Assembly: GCF_014193675.1 (NCBI RefSeq)
Contig: NZ_BLXZ01000005.1
Span: 124,001 to 188,000, forward strand
Origin: Geomonas limicola
GTDB taxonomy: Bacteria > Desulfobacterota > Desulfuromonadia > Geobacterales > Geobacteraceae
Direction of reading: 5' to 3'
DNA: 64,000 nucleotides
The notes beneath the pieces are model-generated. The model saw only the letters and a list, made by a program, of their open reading frames with translations, did not search any database and had not been told where the DNA came from. Made by a program: the position numbers and the translations under genes. This document shows positions 8,969 to 16,635 of the stretch, piece by piece (the stretch's first letter is position 1; every line of letters starts with the position of its first letter).

Positions 8969-11161
8969 CTACCAGGAGTTACTGTGGTTTTTCGAGTTGC
9001 TGGTGTTGAGGGGGTTGTGGCAGAGACCGGTACAGGTCACCGCTCCGGTGGTCGGATTTTGGGTGATCACGATGGTGTCGGTGTTGAGGTAGAGCGCCGT
9101 GTTCTTGCCGATGACCACGTTCTGCACCGCTTTTTTGATCCGGTTCGAGTTGCCATGGGTAAGCGTGCCGGTTCCGCCGCCGAAGTGGCAGAAGTTGCAG
9201 GAGGCGAAGGTGTGGTCACTGTGCCTGCCTCCGCGGTTGGGGAAACTGGTCCCGTTGGGTCGGCCGGTAGAGTCGCCGTGGCAGTCTGCACAACCGGGGC
9301 TGGTACCCAGGAAGTTGGTCATGTTGAGGTGGCAGGCCGAGCACAAGGGTCTCACCCCTGCGGTTACGGGATAGGTCCCGCCGGTCGTGGTGGTGTCGTG
9401 GCAGGCGCTGCAGTTGGTGTACGGGGAGCGGCTGTTGGCGGTTACCGTCCCGGTGCCGCCGGGGCGGTGCAGGGCTCCAGCGTACGGGAAGGAGTGTGCG
9501 GTGCCGCCCGAGGCCTCGATCGTCCCGTTAATGTGTTTGGTCGGATCGCTGAAGCCGTTGTTGGTGGCGTTCACGTGCGGATGGCATCCCGAGCAGGCCG
9601 TGGCGGAGGTGACGCCGGTGTGGGCCGAGATGGCCGGCGGGAAGCCGTGGCAGGTGCCGCATCCCGAGGCGCTCAGGTAGCCGGTGTCGTTCCAGGTCGG
9701 CGCGGTGTTGCTGCCGCCGACAAGGGTCGCGCCGTGGCAGTAGGTATTGGCGCAGGAAAGCGCACCGGAGCCGTTGCGGGTGAGGGCCGGCGTCAGGGTT
9801 CCGGCCGCGGTGGCGAGGCTCCCGAAGCTGAACTCGACCGTGCCGTCGCGATGCGTGCCGGAGATGGCCGGCGAACCGGGCACGCTGTGGCACTGGCTGC
9901 AGGCGACATCCGAGGCGATGGCCGTGACAAACGGCGCAGCCTGGGTGGAGGCCTTCAGGTGCTTCACGTGGGCGCCCACCTTGGCGTCGGTCGGGGCGGT
10001 GGCGCCGGCCGTGGAGTTGAAGGGGACGCTGTTACCGACGTTCGAGGCGCCGTGGCAGACGCTGCAGTCGCTGCGCGGGTCGCCGTGGCACATGGTCGCG
10101 TTGAAGCAGCCGGGAGTCCCCGCCTTGAAGGAGCCGGCTGGCGACGCTGCGAAACGCGCCAGGTACGGGGCGCTCAGGTTGCTCGCGCTCGAGTTGTGAC
10201 AGGTGCTGCAGACCGGCGCGTTGCTGGTGCCGACGTTGGTTAGGGCAGGATCCACTTGGTCTACCCGCACGTGGCTCAGGGGCCCCGCAGCGAGTGTCCA
10301 GTCGGCCTTGGCCGGATGCGGCGCGGCGACACCGTGGCAGCCGGTGGTGCTCAGGCATCCGACCTGGGCGGTGCCGCCGGTCAGGTTGCTGCCGTGGCAG
10401 GTCTCGCAGTTGATAAGCCCGTTGTTCTGGTTGGGCTGGTAGCGCGCCCGTGCCCCGTGGTTCGCCGGGTTGGTCCAGGGGAGGGTGGGGCTTGGGAAGG
10501 TCGAGGTATCGGAGTGACCGACCTGGGCATGGCACAGCGTCCCGTTGAAGCACCCCGGGGTGCCGCTTTGGTAGCTCGTCAGCGTGACCGACGCCGGGGA
10601 GAGGTTCGCGCCGGCGGTGTGGCACTGGGCGCAGGCCGCGGCGTTACTGGGGTCGACGTTGGTATGGGTGCGTGCACTGCCACGCCAGGGGGCCGGCGAG
10701 TGCGGTGCGTTGGTGCCGGGGTGGGCCAATTGGTGACAGGCGATGCAGCTTACCGCCGCACCGGAGCCGCGGTAGTCGGACCCGTGGCAGCTCTTGCAGA
10801 AGGCCATGCCGTTGGCGCCGCCGGCGACCGCTTTTACCCGCGGACCGTGTGAATCTGCCGAGGCGAACCCCTGCGGGTGCCCGCTGGGTCCCTGGGGATG
10901 GCAGGTGAGCCCTGCAAAACTGGCGGAGAAGCAACTCACGCCGCTGATCCCGCCGGTCCCGTTCGGGTCGAGCGGGTCGCCGTGGCACTGGGTGCACAGG
11001 GTCCGGTTGGCGAGGTACGCCGCCGGATGGGCGCCGCCGGTCACCGTGGTCCAGCCCGCCGCGTGGTGGCCGGAGCTGTCGATCACCACTCCCTCCTGGG
11101 TAGCCTTACTGCAGGCGCTGAGCGCCGCCAACACCACTACTGCCAACAACAGGCGTTTCAT
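8969..11161 (-). CDS. Large multiheme c-type cytochrome lipoprotein
   Basis: About 730 residues. The signal peptide ends in a lipobox (LLAVVVLAALSAC), so the mature protein is lipid-anchored. I count 14 canonical CxxCH heme sites (CTQCH, CKSCH, CIACH, CAQCH, CETCH, CSTCH, CSVCH, CSQCH, CGTCH, CSGCH, CSACH twice, CADCH, CNFCH). There are also six wider candidates: three Cx5CH (CFNGTLCH, CLSTTGCH, CFNATMCH), one CANTYCH, one CTGLCH and one Cx9CH. CANTYCH followed by CGTCHGFPP is the Geobacter-type CxxxxCH...CxxCH arrangement. With the porin and 5-heme lipoprotein upstream it should form an outer-membrane electron conduit, this one probably the surface-exposed component. Start 11161 is preceded by GGAAGG; an upstream GTG/ATG would not give a proper signal peptide. 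Confidence 0.93.
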   Translation of the reverse strand: MKRLLLAVVVLAALSACSKATQEGVVIDSSGHHAAGWTTVTGGAHPAAYLANRTLCTQCHGDPLDPNGTGGISGVSCFSASFAGLTCHPQGPSGHPQGFASADSHGPRVKAVAGGANGMAFCKSCHGSDYRGSGAAVSCIACHQLAHPGTNAPHSPAPWRGSARTHTNVDPSNAAACAQCHTAGANLSPASVTLTSYQSGTPGCFNGTLCHAQVGHSDTSTFPSPTLPWTNPANHGARARYQPNQNNGLINCETCHGSNLTGGTAQVGCLSTTGCHGVAAPHPAKADWTLAAGPLSHVRVDQVDPALTNVGTSNAPVCSTCHNSSASNLSAPYLARFAASPAGSFKAGTPGCFNATMCHGDPRSDCSVCHGASNVGNSVPFNSTAGATAPTDAKVGAHVKHLKASTQAAPFVTAIASDVACSQCHSVPGSPAISGTHRDGTVEFSFGSLATAAGTLTPALTRNGSGALSCANTYCHGATLVGGSNTAPTWNDTGYLSASGCGTCHGFPPAISAHTGVTSATACSGCHPHVNATNNGFSDPTKHINGTIEASGGTAHSFPYAGALHRPGGTGTVTANSRSPYTNCSACHDTTTTGGTYPVTAGVRPLCSACHLNMTNFLGTSPGCADCHGDSTGRPNGTSFPNRGGRHSDHTFASCNFCHFGGGTGTLTHGNSNRIKKAVQNVVIGKNTALYLNTDTIVITQNPTTGAVTCTGLCHNPLNTSNSKNHSNSW

Positions 11162-11172
11162 AGTCCTTCCCC

Positions 11173-11649
11173 CTAGTGGTGACACTGTACGCAGCGCTCG
11201 TTGTTACCCCTGCCGTGGCAGCGGTAGCAGCTTGCCGGGTCGACCTTCCCCTCGATCTTGTGCAGGGTGAGGTAATCGCCGCGGTGGGGCATCTCGCGGT
11301 CCGGGCGGTTGCCCCACTTGACCGACGGCTTCATCTCCACCTGGTTGGTGTGGCAGTCGGCGCAGAAGGAGACCTTGTGGCAGGTCTCGCAAAGCCTCGT
11401 GTCGGTGGCGGCGTAGAAACGGTGGTTCTTGACAAACGCCCGGGTGTGGCTGAACGCGTTGATGTTCTTGAGGGTTCCCTTCTGCTGATCCTCGTGGCAT
11501 TCCGAACATTCCACCTGCTGCCCCACGGCAAGCGCCTCGGGGTGGGACTCTGGCAGGGAGGGGAGGGCCTTCATCTGGGCGCAGGCGGCAATGGTGAGTG
11601 CGCTTGCCGCCAGGGCGAGGGCGGTGCTGAGTGCTTTCATCGTGGTCAT
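11173..11649 (-). CDS. Five-heme c-type cytochrome, conduit component
   Basis: 158 residues with a lipobox-like signal (AASALTIAAC), so probably a lipoprotein. Five CxxCH sites: CSECH, CETCH, CADCH, CYRCH and CVQCH; several extra His (SHTRAFVKNHRF, MPHRGDYLTLHK) can serve as distal ligands. Size and heme number match the small periplasm-facing cytochrome of Geobacter porin-cytochrome complexes, which takes electrons from periplasmic carriers and hands them through the porin. Its ATG overlaps the porin stop (ATGA), implying translational coupling. The large cytochrome begins 12 bases after its stop. GGAGGG lies six bases before the ATG. Confidence 0.94.
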   Translation of the reverse strand: MTTMKALSTALALAASALTIAACAQMKALPSLPESHPEALAVGQQVECSECHEDQQKGTLKNINAFSHTRAFVKNHRFYAATDTRLCETCHKVSFCADCHTNQVEMKPSVKWGNRPDREMPHRGDYLTLHKIEGKVDPASCYRCHGRGNNERCVQCHH

Positions 11650-12983
11650 TTTTTCCCTCCTGCGGTGGAGAATGTGGTGTTGTAGGTGAGGCGGATCAGC
11701 CCCCGGGTTTCTTCGCTGAAGTCGGGGTTACGCCCGTAGCTTACGTCGCCGGAGAGGAAAAGCTGCGGGGTGAGGTGGTAGCCCAGCGAACCGACGACTT
11801 CCCAGGCCTGCTTCTCGTTGAAGACCCGCTCCTTGAACAGGTAGTTTATGAAGTCCACGGCGCCGGTGAAGCTCTTGGAGTCGTACATCCCCCAGGCCCG
11901 CATCTCGTGGTAGGAGCCCGACGGGTTCGGGGTGATGGCGAAACCGGGACCGGCGTCGAGGTAGTGGTAGCTTGCACCGGCACGTATCTGGTTGTCGGAG
12001 AAGCCCATCTTGAGGTCGCCGCCGTAGCGGTTGGCGTGGCCGATGGCGCGCTGGTAGTGCTTGTAGTCGCCGGAGAGTTCCACCAGCTTGGCGACCTGGT
12101 AGGAGGCACGCCCGCCGTAGTTGCGCGAGGTGTTGCCGGAGCTTGCCAGCGGCCCGTGCGCGGCCGGAGAGGTAGTACCCGAGAACATGGCCCAGGAGTA
12201 CTGGTAGCTGCGATCGTTTTGCTCGTTGAACTCGCCCGACAGTACCAGGCGCTGTACCGGCTTCAGGTTGAGCAGGTAGCTGTGCTCGGCAATGTGGCTT
12301 GTTTCGGTGTTATAGGTGGTGTGCCCCAGGACCTCGAGCACCTTGTGCGGGCTGAACCAGACGTCTCCGCCGACCAGGCGGTGGTTGCCGTTGGTGTGCT
12401 GGAGAAGCGTCGGCGCCTTGCTCTCGTAGACCGCCGAGGCACCCAGTTCGAGCATGCCGCCGTAGCGGTAGTTGATCCGCCCGCCGCCGATGCCGTCACC
12501 CTTGCCGTCGCTGTTCTCCCCGAAGATGTGAGTCGTGTGCACGTTGGCGCCGCCGAAGGCCGAGATCCCGAACCCGTAGGGGAGGTCGCTGTGCAGGCTC
12601 AGACCGTCGATCTGCTCGTTGTTGATCCCGTCGTGGATGAACTGGCGTCCCAGGCGGATGTCGCCGTTGGCCTGCTTGAACCGGTACTGCAGGTACCCGT
12701 AGCTGAGGCTGCCGGCGGCCCGGTCTTCGTTGAAGCTCTTGTCGACCAGGTCGACCCTCCCCCAGCCGTAGAAGTGGAAGGAGAGGTTGCCGTCGGCAAG
12801 CCGGGTGGCGTCCAGGCTTAAGAACTCCGTGGCCGGGAGCAGGGTGTCCTTGTGCGCTCCGTTGTCGCGCTGCTCGATCCTCAAGATCGTGGTGGAATCT
12901 ACCGAGGTCTCCGCCGCTCCGGCCAGGGCGGGCAGACCAAGGAGTGAGACGGCTGAAAAGACGCGACACAGGGTCCTTTTCAT
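11646..12983 (-). CDS. Outer-membrane porin of a porin-cytochrome conduit
   Basis: 445 residues with a Sec signal (SAVSLLGLPALAGAAE) and a mature part of alternating amphipathic strands with many Tyr, Gly and Asn and a strand-like C-terminus (GLIRLTYNTTFSTAGG), as in beta-barrel proteins. Segments such as LSYGYLQYRFKQANGDIRLG and YFKQ-free turns fit the large barrels that sheath multiheme cytochromes in Geobacter (Omb and Ext conduits). The start at 12983 (MKRTL) gives the proper signal and follows AGGAGC; a longer in-frame start would hide it. First gene of the operon; its stop overlaps the next start. Specific Ext or Omb orthology cannot be decided by eye. Confidence 0.85.
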   Translation of the reverse strand: MKRTLCRVFSAVSLLGLPALAGAAETSVDSTTILRIEQRDNGAHKDTLLPATEFLSLDATRLADGNLSFHFYGWGRVDLVDKSFNEDRAAGSLSYGYLQYRFKQANGDIRLGRQFIHDGINNEQIDGLSLHSDLPYGFGISAFGGANVHTTHIFGENSDGKGDGIGGGRINYRYGGMLELGASAVYESKAPTLLQHTNGNHRLVGGDVWFSPHKVLEVLGHTTYNTETSHIAEHSYLLNLKPVQRLVLSGEFNEQNDRSYQYSWAMFSGTTSPAAHGPLASSGNTSRNYGGRASYQVAKLVELSGDYKHYQRAIGHANRYGGDLKMGFSDNQIRAGASYHYLDAGPGFAITPNPSGSYHEMRAWGMYDSKSFTGAVDFINYLFKERVFNEKQAWEVVGSLGYHLTPQLFLSGDVSYGRNPDFSEETRGLIRLTYNTTFSTAGGKK

Positions 12984-13017
12984 ACATGCGCTCCTATTGT
13001 GGGAAAGTAAGACAGAC

Positions 13018-13037
13018 AAAAAACAGTGCAGCACTGT
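13018..13037 (-). terminator. Terminator-like hairpin inside the conduit operon leader
   Basis: Minus-strand RNA forms ACAGUGC-U-GCACUGU followed by six U, 35 bases before the porin start. It lies downstream of the predicted promoter and upstream of the ribosome site, the position of a transcription attenuator. Confidence 0.6.
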
Positions 13038-13223
13038 CAACATAATCCGAGGCACAGTACGAAACCTGGCACTGCGTGCTCGGTACATCTCTTGGCTAGT
13101 GGGGGAAAACCTTGGTTTGGGCCAGCTATCTCTATAACGATCGTCTTGGCTGATTGACGGGACTTATGAGTGACAGTCACGAAAAAACGCGCTGTTACAA
13201 TAGGACTAAAGTTATCGCATACT

Positions 13224-13251
13224 AGTATACTCTTTCCAGATTTGCTGTCAA
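13224..13251 (-). promoter_or_regulatory. Sigma-70-type promoter for the porin-cytochrome operon
   Basis: On the minus strand TTGACA (13246-13251), 16-base spacer and TATACT (13224-13229). A start near 13217 would give a leader of about 234 bases before the porin ATG. Confidence 0.7.
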
Positions 13252-13534
13252 TCATTGAAAGATTTTCTTACTTTTTTTGTTTCCTGCCGATCCAGAGAAA
13301 CGGATACGACAGCTGTCTCAAGGAAAGGGCCCTGTTGGTTGTGGCTCGGCATTATGGCGAAGCAGAAAAACGTATCAGGTGGCAGACCCTGGCGGGTGCA
13401 ACGCTCCTGACAGTGGGGAGGTTGGGAAGAGCTGTCAAGAAAGAGAACAGCGTCGAATGAGGTAGTGCGAAGACCAAGGCGGGAGCTGCAGGGGAGGGGA
13501 TCCCGACGGGCATTCCCGCCGGGACATTTCTGGG
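13252..13534. other. Intergenic stretch upstream of the conduit operon
   Basis: No convincing gene. Short frames cross it but lack ribosome sites and family features. It contains an inverted pair GGATACGAC/CGTATC (about 13303 and 13372) that could fold. It also separates the converging end of phoR from the conduit promoter. Confidence 0.35.
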
Positions 13535-15298
13535 TCAGGGGAGCCTTTCTGCCGTGGGAAGGGTGAAGGAGAAGGTCGCCCCTTCGCCCAGGGTGCTGGT
13601 CACCGCGACGCTGCCGCCGTGGGCCTGCACGATGTGTTTCACGATGGAGAGCCCAAGCCCCGTGCCGCCGCGTTCGCGGCTGCGGGCTTCGTCCACGCGG
13701 TAGAAACGCTCGAAAAGGCGCGGCAGGTCGCTTTCCGGGATGCCGATGCCGGTGTCGCGCACCTCGATCTGGACCTGGTCTTCTACCTCGCGCGCCGAAA
13801 CGGTCACGGTGCCGCCGATTTTGCTGTACTTGATCGCGTTGTCCAGCAGGTTCATCAGCACCTGGTCCAGGCGCTTGCGGTCGGCAAAGACCGGCAGCAC
13901 CTGGCCCAGCCCCTCGCAGCGCATCACCAGCGCCTTCTCCTCGGCTTTTAGTTCGAGAAGCTGCAGCGACTGCCGCACGGCGCTCTCCAGTCGCACGCTC
14001 TCCAGCTTCAGGAGGTTGTCGCCGCTTTCCAGTTCCGAGAGCGCCAAAAGGTCGGCGATCAGGGTGGAAAGCCGGCTGGCATGGTTGTCGATGATGGTGA
14101 GGAAGTGCTGGCTGCGCTGGGGGTCGTCGGCAAGCGCACCGGTTAACAGGGTCTCCGCGTACCCCTTGATGACGGTAACCGGTGTGCGCAGTTCGTGGGA
14201 GACGTTGGCCACGAAGTCGCGGCGGATCTTTTCCACCCTCTTCAGAGCGCTGATATCGTGGAAGACCGCAACCACCCCTCTGAGTTCGCCGGCGTTGACG
14301 AGGGGGACCCAGTGCACCCGGGTGCTCTTGCCGCCGGAGAGCGTGATCTCCTGGTGCCGTTCCCGGCGCTCGCTGAGGACCTCGCGGCAGGCCGCGTAGA
14401 GGTCGGGATGCCGGCTGATCTCGATGAGCTTGCGCCCCTGCACCGAGGCGTCGCTGCCGAACAGGGCGCCAAAGGCGGGATTCACCAGGGTAATCACCGC
14501 CTCGGCGTCGGTCACCATGACCCCTTCGCCCATGCCGGAGAGAATCGCATCCAGGCGGTTCTTCTCGGAGGAGATCCGCTCCATCTGGGTCTCGATGCGC
14601 TGGGCCATCTCGTTCATGACCTGGGCCAGTTCCCCCAGTTCGTCCGCACTCTGTACCGGGAAGCGCACCCCCGGCTCGCCCCGCCCGATGCGTCCCGCGG
14701 TTGCGGCGATTCCGCGCAGGGTGCGCGAGGTGAGGTGCGACAACAGGTAGCTCAGGATGAGCGAGAGGAAAACGGCAACCGCGAACGCCGCAGCCAGGCT
14801 CTGCTTCAGGCCGTGCCGGGTCTTCTCCACCTCGGAGAGCGGCAGCGCCAGGCGGATCACGCCGTGGTTGGCGAAGGGGACCGCCAGGTAGAGCATGTCG
14901 GTGTGCAGGGTGGCAGAGTAGCGGATGGCGCTGCCGGATCCCTCGGCGAGCGCATCGCGCACCTCGGGGCGGTTCGCATGGTTCTCCAAAAGCGGGAGCT
15001 CGGCAGGCTGCACCTGGGAATCCCCCAGCACCTGCCCGTCCGGGGCGATCACCGTTACCCGGGCCCGCACCACCCGGGCTACCGCCTGGGTCAGCTGCGG
15101 CGCATCGCGGCGCGGGTCCTGGATCTCCTTGGCAGCCATGAGCGCCGCTACCTGGGCCTGGTCTTTCAGGTGGTCCCGGATCCCGGAGACGAGCGATCTT
15201 TCCAGGGTGATGGAGAGGTAGACGTAGAGCCCGGCGCCCAGAAAGAGCACCAGGAAGAGGTAGGAGGCCATCAGCTTGAGCCGGAAGGTCCCCTTCAT
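13535..15298 (-). CDS. phoR: PhoR-like sensor histidine kinase
   Basis: Membrane kinase of 587 residues. TM1 (about 8-28), a periplasmic domain of around 130 residues (single Cache-like, VTVIAPDGQVLGDSQ), TM2 (about 168-188), HAMP (about 190-243), PAS (about 255-350, with GMGEGVMVTDAEAVITLVNP), HisKA with the phospho-His in ANVSHELRTPVTVIKGY, and HATPase_c (DNAIKYSK, DTGIGIPESDLPRLFERFYRVD, GTGLGLSIVKHIV). This is the standard PhoR order for Deltaproteobacteria. Its start overlaps the PhoB-like gene stop by four bases (ATGA), so they form an operon. The PhoBR name rests on order and domain set; no pst genes are in the window. Confidence 0.88.
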   Translation of the reverse strand: MKGTFRLKLMASYLFLVLFLGAGLYVYLSITLERSLVSGIRDHLKDQAQVAALMAAKEIQDPRRDAPQLTQAVARVVRARVTVIAPDGQVLGDSQVQPAELPLLENHANRPEVRDALAEGSGSAIRYSATLHTDMLYLAVPFANHGVIRLALPLSEVEKTRHGLKQSLAAAFAVAVFLSLILSYLLSHLTSRTLRGIAATAGRIGRGEPGVRFPVQSADELGELAQVMNEMAQRIETQMERISSEKNRLDAILSGMGEGVMVTDAEAVITLVNPAFGALFGSDASVQGRKLIEISRHPDLYAACREVLSERRERHQEITLSGGKSTRVHWVPLVNAGELRGVVAVFHDISALKRVEKIRRDFVANVSHELRTPVTVIKGYAETLLTGALADDPQRSQHFLTIIDNHASRLSTLIADLLALSELESGDNLLKLESVRLESAVRQSLQLLELKAEEKALVMRCEGLGQVLPVFADRKRLDQVLMNLLDNAIKYSKIGGTVTVSAREVEDQVQIEVRDTGIGIPESDLPRLFERFYRVDEARSRERGGTGLGLSIVKHIVQAHGGSVAVTSTLGEGATFSFTLPTAERLP

Positions 15299-15975
15299 GA
15301 CAACTCCAGCTTGTAGCCGAAGCCGCGCACCGTCCGGATCAGGTCGCCCGCGGGCCCCAGCTTGGTGCGCAGCCGGGTCAGGTGGGTGTCCACGGTGCGG
15401 GTGTCGCCGAAATAGTTGTAGCCCCAGACGTTCTGCAGGAGGATCTCGCGGCTTTGCACCCTGCCTACCCGCTCGGCGAGGTTCATGAGCAGCTTGTACT
15501 CGGTGGAGGTGAGCACCACCTCCGCGCCGGCCACGGTGACCAGATGGCGCAGGGTGTCGATCGACAGTTCGCCCAGGGTGATCACCGTGCTGGCGGGGCT
15601 TGCGTCCCCCTTGCGGCGCAGCACGGCGCGCACCCTCAGCATCAGCTCGCGGGTGGAAAACGGTTTCACCACGTAGTCGTCGGCCCCCATCTCGAACCCG
15701 ACCACCCGGTCGATCTCCTCCCCCTTGGCGGTCAGCATGATGACCGGGATGCCGGCGGTCTGTTCGGAGCCCTTCAAAATGCGGCAGATCTCGGTTCCCA
15801 TCATGCCCGGCAGCATCAGGTCGAGGAGCACCAGGTCCGGGTGCAGGCGCTTCGCCTCGCTCAGGCCGGTGGCCCCGTCGCTCGCGATGATGCTGCGGAA
15901 ACCCTCCTGTTCCAGGTGGAACGAGACCAGTTCCGCCAGGTCTCTTTCGTCTTCGATAATAAGTACGGTCTGCAC
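15295..15975 (-). CDS. phoB: PhoB-like winged-helix response regulator
   Basis: 226 residues: receiver (1-120) with acidic pocket IIEDERD, phospho-Asp in LVLLDLMLPGMMG, Thr in IPVIMLTAKGEE and Lys in DDYVVKPFS; then an OmpR/PhoB winged helix (about 130-225) ending with VWGYNYFGDTRTVDTHLTRLR. Translation starts at GTG. It lies upstream of and overlaps the kinase gene. Phosphorylated PhoB-type regulators bind direct repeats upstream of phosphate genes; no such box was recognised here. The 660-base upstream region holds a 10-base inverted repeat pair (16040-16146) that could be a regulatory site. Assignment as PhoB rather than another OmpR-type regulator depends on its PhoR-like partner. Confidence 0.88.
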   Translation of the reverse strand: MQTVLIIEDERDLAELVSFHLEQEGFRSIIASDGATGLSEAKRLHPDLVLLDLMLPGMMGTEICRILKGSEQTAGIPVIMLTAKGEEIDRVVGFEMGADDYVVKPFSTRELMLRVRAVLRRKGDASPASTVITLGELSIDTLRHLVTVAGAEVVLTSTEYKLLMNLAERVGRVQSREILLQNVWGYNYFGDTRTVDTHLTRLRTKLGPAGDLIRTVRGFGYKLELS

Positions 15976-16635
15976 CGGGTGCCCCCTCGGACCGGGATCG
16001 CTCCCGGTTTCTGCCGATTCACTGTGGGTGTTCTGGTAACAATCTGAAAATAGGCGGAAATGTGTCTGGTTTTGCTCCGATCCACACGCGCTGTGGAAAG
16101 CGTTGTGGAAAAGATGTGAATCGAATTCAAAAGCGCTTTCAGATTGGGCGGATTAGCAGATTGCCTAAAATTTAATCAGGGGAAAAACGGCGCCTGGTGA
16201 CGGGTAAAAGCTTTAAAAACAATTAGTTACCGGAAGGTGCCGATTCTCCGCGAGAAAATCTGTCAAGCATTTTCTGGCCGGATCGTGTTTACGTTTGTGC
16301 CGGACCGGTTCGCCTCACACCACCTATCGGCAAAAGGCGATGCCCTTTTAATGTGGCAGGGCCGAGCGGGAGTAAGGCGACGGCAGGAGTTGGGCAATCG
16401 CCCCTCCCTGAGGGCCGGCACGGCCTCTTTTCCCTGACCCGCTTTATAAAGTACCTTAGTGAAGAAGACAAGCTTCCTGTTTCACAACGGTTTTGCAGCT
16501 TTTCGGTTCGCGGGTGCCGGCTGCCATAATTCTTGACATGCCCTGGGGGCTATGGTAAGTGGTAAACTCCTTTATTTTCAACAAGTTAATTACCACCGAT
16601 GAAATGTTTGATGAATTGAAACAAGGAGGGTGCCC
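15976..16635. other. Long intergenic region between divergent phoB and acyl-CoA synthetase
   Basis: Contains CAATCTGAAA at 16040-16049 and its exact inverted copy TTTCAGATTG at 16137-16146, with two TGTGGAAA copies between them (about 16092-16112). A TTGACA at 16533-16538 could serve the synthetase gene, but its -10 (TAAGTG, 17-base spacer) is poor. No gene or RNA recognised. Confidence 0.4.

Noticed and set aside
12990..13460. Small frames upstream of the conduit operon
   Set aside because: No ribosome site or family resemblance; they overlap the promoter and leader on the other strand.
13535..15975. Calling the PhoBR pair from a pst cluster
   Set aside because: No phosphate transporter genes are in the window; the name rests on domain order only.
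16081..16116. TGTGGAAA copies as DnaA boxes or an origin
   Set aside because: Only two, each mismatched to TTATNCACA, with no DnaA, DnaN or AT-rich unwinding block.
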